Shown here: one piece after another, positions 11,228-22,800 of the stretch | Layout: each line of letters opens with the position of its first letter | Numbering within the stretch: position 1 is the stretch's first letter | Assembly (NCBI RefSeq): GCF_028858725.1 | Contig: NC_084776.1 | Location: forward strand, 3,472,001-3,536,000 | From: Colius striatus | Taxonomy: Eukaryota > Chordata > Aves > Coliiformes > Coliidae | Reading direction: 5' to 3' | DNA: 64,000 bases | The notes under the pieces: generated by a model | Database searches by the model: none | Seen by the model: the letters and a program-made list of their open reading frames with translations, nothing else | What the model was told of the DNA's origin: nothing | Made by a program: the position numbers and the translations under genes

Positions 11228-14071
11228 GTTTAGCTCCCAAATTATTGTCACTTCTTACCATATATGTGAGGCTCTGAAAGCACTCATGGCAGAGGTGCAA
11301 ACACTCCACCTTTGTCCTCAGAATACCCCCCAGCTACCTGGTTAAGGGATGTTTCTATACTTTCTTATACAAAGCTAGTTTTGTCTTTCTGCTGGTGGGC
11401 ATGGGTCTTATTCTGGCCTCGTTTACACTGCTGTCAACTGGAAGTAACTCCTCTGAAGCCAGAATATAAAATGAAGCTCCTTGCCATGCTTACATATTCT
11501 ACTCCTTACAGCATAATTTGTCCTAGTTTTTGAAGTACTGAATGCCTTTGTAGGAATTTCATTACAGAGCACAAGTTTTGTCAAGTGCATTCTGCTAGTT
11601 TTGCTGAAGGCTGTTAAGCATAATCTATTTTTTCTGAATCCTTTGTACTAATAAGTATATTTGCCCATGCCACAAAAAGAAACCCAAAATGTGAGAAAAT
11701 ACAGCATTGTCACATTCCTGGAAAAAAAAACCCAAGTCAGGTTGTTCTTATGGGGAAGGGCATTCTGTACCAGGAAAACTCTCTCCAGTGGCTCTTTGGG
11801 ATGCAAATATGGACAATCTGAGGGTAATTTGGAGGATCTCAGACTTCTTGCCCAATGGCACAGCAGTCAGTGCTGATAATTGATTTCAACCCATCTGCAA
11901 GATGAACACCTGCTGTGCAATATGGCTCTGCTCAGATTATTTCTCCCTGCATAGCTGGAGTCAGATCTCCATTGTTGACCACAAGACTGGGAGCATATTT
12001 GCTAAAAATCCCAACCACATCCTACTGTAATGTCAGGAGCTGGTTTTTTTGCAACACAGTTTAAATGCATTGCCTTGACACTTAATGCTTTTTTTTTTTG
12101 GTGGGTTTTAATGGGCTTCTTTCTTTCTAAGCAAATTTAATTCCATCACTAAATAACACATTTGGCCTCCAACCTGACTTGTGCTAATTACTCACGTGCT
12201 GAAAGGGTTTGGAATCTTGTTTGGAAACACGATAGAGTTTATTGTCTTATTAAAAGCACCTAATGTGAGCTTTTCTTTTTTTTAAGACAGCAATTGGTCT
12301 CCAGTGAAACCAAACAGATAATGCAATAATTTTTCACTAAACTAATTATCAGAGCAGAAGATGCTAATGTGTTTTGCCAACTGTGTCTGGTGCCTTCTCA
12401 GTTAACATGCAGCGTGGCTGTTCAGTAAGATTTTTCCATCTCTGTGTGCAGGAAGAGGCTGAATTAAGCTCACCTTTTGCTCACTCTTTTGCAGCCATGT
12501 TAATGTGTTCCAGCTGCACTGCCTCTGCCTGCACTCCATCAGATGGTTTTTCTTCCACAGAGGACTTGCAGGGACTTATTTTATCCAGATTCCTGAGGTT
12601 ATTAGATTTCTGGGTTTCCTACTTGCAAGGGTCCCAAGTGCCTGGTCTTCCAAAACCGTGCTTCTCCAGTTGTGTTGGGAATTTAGATGCCCAAAGTCAA
12701 TGACCACTTTTGAAAACAGTCATGGAATGTTTCTTCAGACATTCTAATGGGTCTCTGCACAAATATGTGTGATTCTGACCACAAAGATGTTCTGCAGTTG
12801 ACATACATTACCAAGAATGACTTCTCATTTTCAGTTAACTGCAGTATGCAATGATGATGGGCCTTAAGAAGTGACAAAACAAACTAAAGAGTCTGCAAAA
12901 ATCCTGCCCCTAGATGTGCAAAGCCTGCAAAAAGCCCTGAGTGCTGAGTAAAATGTCCTTTTCTTGGAAGAACAACAAAATTAAGAGTGAAAGAAGAAAA
13001 GTGAGGTTTCACCTTGAGCAACTGCAGCTACATTTGAAAGCAGAATTGCAGCTTTGGTAAGGATTGGGACTTGCCTGTCTGTTTGCTTTTAGTCCCCAAA
13101 ACAAATAAAGAAAACACAATTATCTTTGAATGTTACCCAGGCTAATGTGTAGAACTGGCACTGGGGAGTAAAGACAGTAGAGGACACCAGGCTAAAATCA
13201 TTAATTGGTAATGGAGTTTGTATATTTGTCAACAAGATGCTCAGTTGCACAGCTGAACAAAAAGAAAGCAAGCTGCAGAAAAACAAATGCATACCAAGCC
13301 TTGTCACTGATATTTATTTAACAGCCTGTCATAAGCAGAAAATGTAGATCAAAGGTAGGAAAGGCAAGGAAGGAGCAGTTTCAGTCCAAGGCATCCGTTC
13401 TGCATTGCATCAGGGTTCACTTCTGGATCAGGGTATGTTCTGCCACATCGTGTTACATCAAGTGAGTTGTGAAATGATGGAGCCTAATGCAAAGTGAGTG
13501 TTGGGAATGGGAAGTAAAACAACAACCCGTTGTTTTCTTATTCATAACTCACCATGGGTTTGGGGGTTATCCAGGAACAGAGATGCTGTTTTAAGTGAGG
13601 CGAGGAGTTAAGATTGCCAGACTGTGCCTGGTGAGAGAGCACTGCAAATTGCTTGTGGGATTTGATGTTGTCCTATCTTGCCTCCAGAACAAATCATGCT
13701 GGTATGGGGTTTGGGCTTTCCTGTTTTAATTGTTGTAAAAACCTCTACAAGAGAACCCTTCACTCTAAAGTAAAAGTGATTGTAAAAGAGATGGGAAAGG
13801 ATGGTGATGTGAACAGCTAAGGATGCAGAAAGAGACAAAATGCTAGTTTAAAAACAAGCACTGTTCATCTGTAGAAGATCAAAATTAACTTGAAATTCAA
13901 CTCAGAATTTTTGTGGCTTTGCATCAGAAATTTGGGAGTGAAATTAGAGTCCCTCTCAGAAGCTTTAATGAAAAATATTCCTCTGCCTTCTTAACTAACC
14001 CCAGTGCTAAGAAGACAAATGGTTAGTTAGAAATTACAACAAATACTGGAAACAACAGATTTATGATACTG
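11228..14071. other. Intergenic between two CR1 copies
   Basis: Unique AT-rich DNA with one motif-dense block at 12130-12370 (listed separately). No gene seen. Confidence 0.65.
12130..12370. promoter_or_regulatory. Candidate enhancer block (homeodomain and E-box motifs)
   Basis: AT-rich, complex, repeat-free sequence with TAATTA at 12185-12190 and 12343-12348 and a CACGTG E-box at 12193-12198, three bases after the first TAATTA. Texture resembles conserved non-coding elements; conservation cannot be tested here. Confidence 0.25.
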
Positions 14072-14659
14072 ATGCCAAGGGCATCCTGGCCTGGATCAGG
14101 AACAGTGTTGCTAGCAGGAGCAGGGAGGTGATCGTTCCCCTGGACTCAGTGAAGCTGCACCTCAAATCCTGTATCCAGTTTTGAGCCCTTCTCTACAAGA
14201 AGGACATGGAGGTGCTGGAGAGGAGCCAGAGGCTGCTACCAAGCTAGGAAAGGATTTGGAGCATGTCTCAGATGAGGAACAACTGAGGGATCTGGGGCTG
14301 TTCAACCTGGAGAAAAGAAGGCTCAAGGGAGACCTTATTGCTCTCTGCAACTACCTGAAAGGAAGCTGTAGTGAGGCAGGGGTTGGTTTGTTCTCCCTAG
14401 TAACAAGCAAAAGAACAAGAGGAAACAGCCTCAAGTTGTGCCAGGGGAGGTTCAGACTGGATATTAGGAGGAACTTCTTTAGTGAAGGGTTTTCAGGCAT
14501 TGGAAGGGGCTGCCCAGGGAGGTGCTGGAGTCGCCATCCCTCAAGGGGTTGAAGAGAACAGGTGGATGTTGCACTGAGGTCTAGTGGTTGACAGGGCTGG
14601 GACAAAGGCTGGACTAAATGAGATTAAAGGTCTCTTCCAGCCAAAATGTTTCTATGATA
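14072..14659 (+). mobile_element. CR1 LINE 3' end, near-complete tail region
   Basis: Opens with GCCAAGGGCATCCTGG and GTTCCCCTGGACTCAGTGA, passes CTGGAGAAAAGAAGGCTC and CAGGGGAGGTTCAGACTGG, and ends GTCTCTTCCAGCC then TTTCTATGATA. These are ordered blocks of a CR1 3' end from the RT C-terminus through the 3' UTR. It is the longest copy in the window. Open frames at 14181-14552 (+) and 14351-14605 (-) are by-products of it. 5'-truncated, mutated, inactive. Confidence 0.88.
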
Positions 14660-14859
14660 CTTCTTATTGTACTCTGTCAAACAAAACCACTTTATGTATT
14701 GAGCAGCTTCTGAGCATTGTTCCTGAAATTTAGCTCATCTGCATTCACTGAGGATGACTGTGCAGGTCTGGGACTGGCAGCAAAGAGCTGGCTTGGTGAC
14801 TTTCCACTTCCATTTGCAGCGCTGATGGAAGCACCGGGCACCTTAGCTGCCAAAGCCAT

Positions 14860-14970
14860 GGCTATTAATCACAGCCTCCAGCTGCAGAAGGTGCATCTCC
14901 TGGCCCTGCTCGCGTGCAGGACACGTCACCTCCAGGATTAATTGGTATTGATGAACTTGCTTAGCAACCA
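14860..14970. promoter_or_regulatory. Candidate enhancer block with an RFX-type dyad
   Basis: CTTGCTTAGCAAC at 14956-14968 matches the 13-bp RFX form GTTGCTTAGCAAC at 12 of 13 positions and is a perfect TTGCT/AGCAA dyad. A CRE half-site ACGTCA (14923-14928) and an OTX-type GGATTA (14935-14940) lie within 35 bp upstream. Confidence 0.35.
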
Positions 14971-15339
14971 CAAGCCAACTGGCATTGATCCCTGGGGATG
15001 TGCAGCCTCCCCATTCTCAGCCAAAAGGACCAACCCTGTGGCAGAGTAACGCTGGGAGATGAGGCAAATGTAGATGGGCTTGTGCCAGCTCCTCCATGGC
15101 TACCGCTGTGCAGTGTTGGCCATGCAGACTGCCTGGGTGTGCAGCAGCAGCACCACATTCTATGACTGAGCCCTGTGTACCCTCTAAGCCTAGACTGGCA
15201 TCTCTAATATCCAGCTGTTGGCTAACCAGAGCCAAACTCTTTGGTTTCAAAAATGTTTCTCATGTTTCATTAAACTGATGGCTTTGGATAGGAGTTGCAG
15301 CAGTCATATAATCCACATGCTGACAGTGCCCCTGGAGAC

Positions 15340-15560
15340 TTGGGCTGGGGATAATCACATCCTTTTTATACTGCTAATAATTAACTATTAAAACAATTTG
15401 CTAATGGATGTAGTGGCTTCTTTAAATGATGAATTGATACGATTTAGCATTGCTATGAGATATGGGCTTGATGCAAATATTACTGAGTGCAAAGCCAGCC
15501 TGCATTATAGCCTGCTGAGGTCAGAATCTATTAGCCATAATTCCTCTTAGCTTAAATTCT
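15340..15560. promoter_or_regulatory. Candidate enhancer block with POU octamer
   Basis: Contains a perfect octamer ATGCAAAT (15471-15478) and TAATTA (15378-15383) in a long AT-rich, non-repetitive stretch. POU and homeodomain sites together are typical of neural enhancers; inference only. Confidence 0.28.
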
Positions 15561-18281
15561 CTTCATCTATGGAATAAGTTTTCCCACAGAAATTATTCTA
15601 AAACCTTCAAAACTAGACCTGCATGTGCTCCATCATATGGCAATGTATGTTCTCATTGACTAAGAGGAGATTGGTGTTTACTAATTTGTGGACAGAGTTT
15701 ATACAGTATTACCAAACACAGCAAGCTTATCAGATATTATAGTTGAAAATGGATGAACTTTGTGTGCATGAATAGATGAATCTGTATTTACTGGCAGGCA
15801 TCGAACAGGTCTAATCAGAGCAATGGGTGTAACATCTATCAATTGAATATGGAAACCAGTTTTACTTGATTCTTTGTTTTAATAGGATTCCAATATTTAC
15901 ACAACATAACTGTCACAGAAAGTTCAATTAGCTATCTGAGATCTTCCAGATCTTGTCAAACTCATTTCTGAACTCTTGACATTTCTGTGACGATACTGTC
16001 CTAATTCTTCTTGTAGCATCTTCTTAAGAAGACTCTAACAGCTAACAGCCACGTCTGACAAAATAAAGAGAAGCTGTTCTTTCTCTCAAAGACATGACAG
16101 TTCCATTTTTTTTTCAAAAGCCAAGGAAAGACTGCTCAGAATTTTTGCTTCCTGCAGCAACAACATTTTCAGGGGTGGGACTGGCAAAACAGAGTTACTT
16201 GCTGTAGGTAAAGGGGTTTTTTCCTTGCTTTGCATCTAACCATTGTGCTTGGATGGAAAGGTCAGGTGTGTCAGAGACCGTTAAGGCTTTGAAGAAGACA
16301 GATGTGTGTATGCAGAAAGAACATGAAGGGGATGGGAATAGCTTCAAGGAATAAGCAGAATTGGAAAGATCTGGGCTTTAAACTACATTCTGCTATTGAA
16401 GCCATTGTTAGTGCTCTCCTCCACTAAGGAAAAAATGTCTTGGGGAGGGGGGAGGGAAAGGCAGATAAAAAGAAATAACCAGAAAAAATGTATTTAATAT
16501 CTCAGTGGCTGGAATTACAACAGTGCAAATTACTCCAAGCTTTTAGCAGCTGAGTAGAATCCACTTTACCTTTCTTTCGTCTTCAACCATGTTTCTTCTC
16601 TAGCCCTGGGTTGGGATTGTGGGAACAAGCGCTGGCTGTGCTACAAAAGTGGGGAATAAAGAAAGGTATCCTGTAGGCTACAAGCCCAGAGGAAGTAGGA
16701 GAGTGTGTGTGTGCAGCCTGGACCTGGCACGTCTCTTATTCTCAGCAAGGCATTTTTCTATACAGTAATTGAGCTGGTCTTGCCTAGATGTTTAGCAACC
16801 AAAACCTCCTGTCTTTTGCATCCTTAGAGGGAGGGAGCTCCTGTTGTCCCCACAACCTGTCCCCACGCTATGTGGTGACGGCTGCCCCAGCCAGCTTTGG
16901 GATGCTCTTGCAGGATGGCAAAAGCCTGTGCATCTCCATCTTTCTCTGTGTGTGGTATTTCCATTGCATTTTAAAATACCATCTTGGAAGGATGGTGTTG
17001 GATTGCTTACTGTAGCCCCTTATCAAGGTCTGTATGGTATTTACTATGTTTAAGACTCTCTACTAAGGTGGGCACTGTCCAGTGCTCTCCAGTGTCTCAT
17101 GGCATCGTGGCTGCCATCCAGGAAATCCACCCACCCTCCACGAGGCTGCAAATGTGTTAAGAACTGTAAATAAAACAGTATGTTTTGTCTAAACAAGAAT
17201 AAAATCCCCGACATATAATTAGTTTATTGCAAAAGGGAATGGCTTCTGGCACTTTCTTTCACAAGACTGCAGTCTGAAGTGTCTGTGGGTGTCTCACATC
17301 AGCCAATGCTCATTAAATAATCCTTTCCGCCCATGCTGCCCTGTTTGGTTTGTCTGCCTTGATGATGTTCCATGAGGGACTGATTTTGGAGATTGAAAAG
17401 CTTCTGCATCTTCTCATTACCCCTACAATGTCCCCTCTGAGAGGGGATTTGAATTTCTGGTCCCTCACATGTCATCTTCGACGTGCCATATTCACCACTT
17501 CTATTTATTTTCCATTTTAATGCTTGTAGGACTGGAATGCTTCTTTTTATAGAGGCATTACAGTTATGGGTAAAAAGTCAACATCTGCCAGGTTTTGCAG
17601 TAGAGATGCTGTGGGGTTTTTTTTTTTTCTCCTTGCTACCTAGAAACAGTTGCATTAACAGAGATCTTACTGGAATGCTTTCTTGTGAAAAGGGTGAAAA
17701 TTCGGGTAAAAAGGCAAACCCACTTTTGCTAGAATCATTCACCTAAACCATGTGGGAGGGGGAAAAAAAGGGTGAGGAAGGATTAGATATTCACAGTTTG
17801 GATTTCCAGGTTCTGTGGAAGAAGATGTACAAATCTCAAGAGAAGGAGGCACTTTCTGCCAAAAAGAACCATAGGACAGGACAGTTTCAAGAGGAGAGTT
17901 TTAATGAGCCTAAAGATAAAGTCTGTCACTAGATACTGACCTTGTGATGGGTCTCTGCTATGAGAAAAGAGGTTACTTGCAACCAGAATTGCTGCTGTTA
18001 TATTTTTTTTTCATTCTACTAAGTTAATTGTAGTAGAATTGCTCACATGATGCTGTTGTTGTGTGGAGCTCAGTGGAAAGCTAATTCTGTTCAGGTTTTT
18101 AGAAACATCATCCTCGTTCTCTACCAGTTTCCTCATAGATGGCTTTAAAAAAACCCAACCCAGTTGCATCAACATACATGTGATGATCCTCAAACAGTAT
18201 CTAGAGATTTGTCTATTGAATTTCCCAGGCACATACTTACTGGATCCATCACAAAATAGCACGTTACTTATTTGTTAATTG
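15561..18281. other. Intergenic, nothing firm
   Basis: Unique DNA, no exon of a known gene recognised. The stretch 17160-17480 has complex, repeat-free texture and could be conserved. Confidence 0.55.
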
Positions 18282-18301
18282 AATTGAATAATTATTCAAT
18301 T
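18282..18301. other. 20-bp perfect AT-rich palindrome
   Basis: AATTGAATAA followed by its exact reverse complement TTATTCAATT, no spacer. It lies within a longer partly symmetric A/T block (18275-18306). Could bind paired homeodomains or form a cruciform. Confidence 0.85.
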
Positions 18302-19559
18302 GAATCTCACAGGAGAGGAATTATTTTGTTCTCCATTAATAGAGCTAAAAGCACATGGAAAACCTGTGGGTGTGTTCCAGCTCTTCTCTGTGTGGATTGC
18401 TCAGAAAATAGTGTCTTTTTAATAGTAGAGGCAGTAACCATCTAACAACCTGAATTAGGAAGGCTCTAGCAATTGGCAAGCATTCTCTTTTTCTTCATGT
18501 TAAATATTTTGTCAAGGCTTTTCACAACTCTACTGCAATTTCTCCTCTTTCTCCAAAAGCAGTTTTTCTTTTGAGCTGCTGAGACTTGCACTGTCTTGGG
18601 CAAAAATCTTCTGTTTCTCCAATGCTCTTGAACAGTCCTGGAGAGAAGGGTTGTGCCAGGGCAGCACTGACCTGAGGCTCTGAGCATTGGTGGGTACAGT
18701 CTGGCATTGCCTTTGCACATAACTCAGCAAGGGGGAACTAAAACAGTTAAGGGGCTGGAAGCATGTGGTTTTGCCTGCTCCAGCAAGGGGATGGAGCTTG
18801 GCTCCTTCTCAGATAACTCCCTATCTACTCCTGCTCATACAGACTGATTACAACTTGTCAGCCCATGACATAAGAGAAGCATTTGGCTGGGCTTCTTCCA
18901 GCCTCAGCACACCCCATCCATCACAGCAGGGATGCTGGTGGCACTGGTGCTGCCATCTTGGTATGAGGACCACTGCAGGACTGCAAAGTCCCATCAGGAT
19001 ACCCAGAATCTTGTTAATATCTTCCATGTTCTTCTATTCATCCCTCTGAGAAGTTTCTCGGTGGATGAACAAAGAGGATCACGTTGGTTTGTGATGTTAT
19101 TCTTTCAAGGTGTTTCTGACTTCTTTTTACAATTTCAAGTTCAGGGGGGTAGAAGTTGTTTTTTCTCTTGTGTTGCTTCTGATTTGGTTCGTATTTGCAG
19201 TAGATGAACTGTTTTAGCAAAAGCCCTCTTACAGGTTTCTTTTTCTGCATTTACAGTTTACTGCTTAATGTCTATGGTAGAGCTATTTAGTCCCTAAAAA
19301 ACTTCCACACTGCCATGGGAGAAACATTTAAGCATGACCTGCAGGTGTTACCAGCTAGATGTATTTAAACACCATGTTGAATGTAAAAACTTCAGCTTAA
19401 ACTGTACCAAGCTCAAACAATTTTAGACATGGCATTAATGGGATGTAAAGCATTACTTGTCCTTTCACTTCCCTTAGAGCCCTGATGATACGTCAGGGTC
19501 ACCATTGAGTCTCCTTGGAAGAAGAAGGAGAGGAGAAGAAACCCTTGACACCTGATGCT

Positions 19560-19880
19560 GATTAAAAATACAGTTTTTGTCCCAAAGCGATTATGGTTCA
19601 GCCATGGGCTGTGTGTTTGCTGAATAAATAAGTGTGCTGTGACCTGGCCTTGAGCAGACAGGCAGCGTTAGAGGTGTGAAGAGAGATAAAAATCAATAAA
19701 TACACCACTTACCATTTACTCAGCCCAAACAAAGTACTTCATTGAGACATGAGTGTAGCTTTAAAAAGTCACAGTGCAAATTACGGCTCCTCTGCACCGC
19801 GTGTGGCGAGAGTTTACAGCATTCTGCTGCCTGTATTTACAGCTCATTTAAAACACCATGTCAGGGAGTGTTGTTATTAT
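19560..19880. promoter_or_regulatory. Candidate conserved non-coding block
   Basis: About 320 bp of high-complexity sequence with GAATAAATAA-like forkhead/CDX motifs and a small CpG group around 19796-19811 in otherwise CpG-poor DNA. No coding frame. Status rests on texture only. Confidence 0.2.
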
Positions 19881-22800
19881 TGCTACTGCTTTTCTTCTCC
19901 TTCCACTGATGCTATCACATAACAGTGTGTGGAGAGGGGTTTCTGCCACTCCATGTACAGTTGCTAAATGAGGAAGACACGCAGGGACTCTTGCAGCATT
20001 TATTCGACCCCAATCAGCTCAGGAACTGGGAGTGGGTTTAAAGTTCTGTTCTTCATGGCACAACTCCCCCTGGGGTTCCTCTGTTTCTTACCTGCTGTTT
20101 CCTCTCACTTGTTGGTCTCTCTACCCAGAAAACCTAATTGCATTGAACGTGGAGAAGAGCAATGAAATGAGAAAACCCTGACAGAGGCTTAAAGCCTCTC
20201 GGTTTAGCTAATCTCAGTCCAGTGGAGATAGGAGTCTCCTGGTAAAGCTTTGATTATCTGGTTCAACATCCATCTCCCAAGCCTGAGTCTGTAGAAAAAC
20301 AGCTCTTAGGGCCCATAAGTGCTACAAACATCTGATGAAGAGCATGTGTTTGGTAATATGCTCAGCACCAGAGCCTGCAGCTCCAGCTGTTGCGGCAGAC
20401 TGATCTTAAAGGATTTCTTGTATCGTGTAAGGAAAAGAAAGAATTAGAGCATAGGGAAGATCAGGTAAACCTCCTCCTTTTGGATGCTTGTTCTATTCCT
20501 GACCTCATAGATGCTTGTTCCATCATTGGCCTCACAGAAGCAATGGCTAACTTTAATTTTACCTTCTAATTCCCTTCCTTGGTAGACTGAGTGTTTATAA
20601 AGCTTTTTCAAGGGAGCTGCCAGGGTATGTTCCCAAAAGACCATCTCTTTGGTGAATAATTGGCTAAATTCTAATAAAAAACTCCTTCCACTGGGCAGCA
20701 GCCTTCCTACTGGAATGCTGCATTATCAGCTCAAAATTAGTCAGGCAGATCTGAGGAATTTACTTTAGGCAGCTTAGGAGATAAATTCAGAGCAGCAAGT
20801 TATCGTGATTGACTGAAGTATGCAAGACTTATCCTAAAAACCTGTTTCACTCAATCCACCTCCCAACACATTCCTGTTGAAGCCCTTTCCAGGATAAAAT
20901 GCAATCTGAGCACAGCAAGCAATTTCCCTTTGGCTGGCCAGGGGTAATTCTCCTCCCTTCTCTGGGTGTGTGGGTGATGCAGTGTTTCAGAGGCAATAAC
21001 CTGCCTGCCAGATTGCCTCATTTTACACTTGGTGTGACTCCAGCGAGCCTCACCGTGCTGCTCTGCTGCAGCACCTTCTCCCTTAGGTCCAAGAAGAAAT
21101 ATTTATTTGAAAGAGGATTTTCTTTTGGAAGAAAAAAGCCAAACCCACCAAAAGTAAAGAGAGTCACGTTGCTTTGTTTGTGGAGTGATTAGGAATTGGT
21201 GCTCAGGAGTCCTGGCAGTGATCAGCTGGATGTGCACACACAGACGTGGGCTTGGAGAGAGCCCTCAGAAGTGCAATCCATCACGGTGACATCCAACTCC
21301 CTATTTCATCTTTTAGTCTGTCTGAAGTACATGTACAATTGTGTTGTGTAGCTGTGTGTGTGTCTACCACAAATAGCCTGTTGCTGGGCTGTTTACAGGT
21401 GCATAATTATTTCTTAGAACTGACTGATAATGGGTGAGAGAACCCCACAAGCAATTGTTTTTCCCCTCTTTGCCCACTTCTCCTCATTGTGCTGTATTCC
21501 CAAGGAGAATTTGTATTTCCCTCTGGATGCTGTCCTGAGAACACACACAGCTCGTTTCAGTAGTGCCTTGTCTCACACATCAGTTTCTCCACTGTTAAAA
21601 AGAGAATGAGTTCTTTCACTGCACTTCTGGCAGATCTCATGTTAGAATCTTCCCTTGGTGTCTCATCAGGATACTTCTCTCTAAATCCTTTGAAACAAGA
21701 TGCAAAACCCCTTCCTCCTACTCCCTTTTTAATACTTTAAGCTCACAAATAACCCCCCGCTCCCCATTTTAACTCATACTCCAGATCCTCTTTAATATGC
21801 TGTTTGCCATTGCAGTGAATTTCCCAGCTCTTAACACACGGACAAAAGGACTTGAGAGATGAAATTGCACGACAGGTAACAGGCACAGTGAACTTTAGAT
21901 CTGTGAGATGTGTGCAATGTTGGCTCATTCTGTAGCTGAATGTGAACGCTATTGATATTTAATATCTTACCAGGAGGGATGAGTGTTTGAAGGACAAGCA
22001 TTCATAATTTGCTTTGACATTTGACATGATCAAGCAAGTAAAGGAATAATATTCCATTTCCCCATTGTCAAAAAGATAATGAGTTTCAGAACTATTGGTA
22101 TTAGGGGAAAAATGCAGCCTCTGTAGTGTAAAATGTGTGAGAGCTGCTATATATTCTTCTATAAATTGTGTATATCGTGTTCTTTTGATGGCCCTATTCA
22201 AACACAGCATGCCTATCCTTTTTAATTTTCTGGTTTGCTGTGCAAGTCTCTAGCAAAAGAGACTTTTTTTTCTTTTAAATGAGAAAATGTTTTCTTCAAA
22301 TTATTTATAGCAAGAGCAGTGCTGTCATCGAGTCTGTCTCATCATATCATTCTTGGGCATCAATTTCTAGGCTCAGATGACAAACCATAGCAGCTACTTT
22401 TCCAATAGCAGCATCTGGCTTCCTGGCAAACTTGAAATGCAGTTATCTGGAAAGCTTCAGAGTTGCTTCTGAGCACATTTTATTTATTAGAAAGCAGTTG
22501 TGTTGCTTTGATTCCCATGACTAAGCCAAAGAATATTTAATATATTCAAAGGAGTAATAGACTCGAGGCCAAGCTGTTGGCCCTCCAGTAGCAAAAAGAT
22601 GACAACATTTTTCCTTTAAGATGACCATTTCTTCATGTCTGAAGGACAATGTGAAGCTCTTAATGCTGACTTCAGGTGATCTTTTATAGAACTAAAAAGA
22701 GAAATTCGGCTTTCTAACTCCCCAAACAAAGTTCAAGTTCACCTTTTTCTAGACTCAGCTCTCTGAAACATGATGGTGGCTTCTCTGCCAACCTTCCCTT

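Noticed and set aside
14181..14605. 123-codon (+) and 84-codon (-) frames
   Set aside because: They lie wholly inside the CR1 copy and are not cellular genes.
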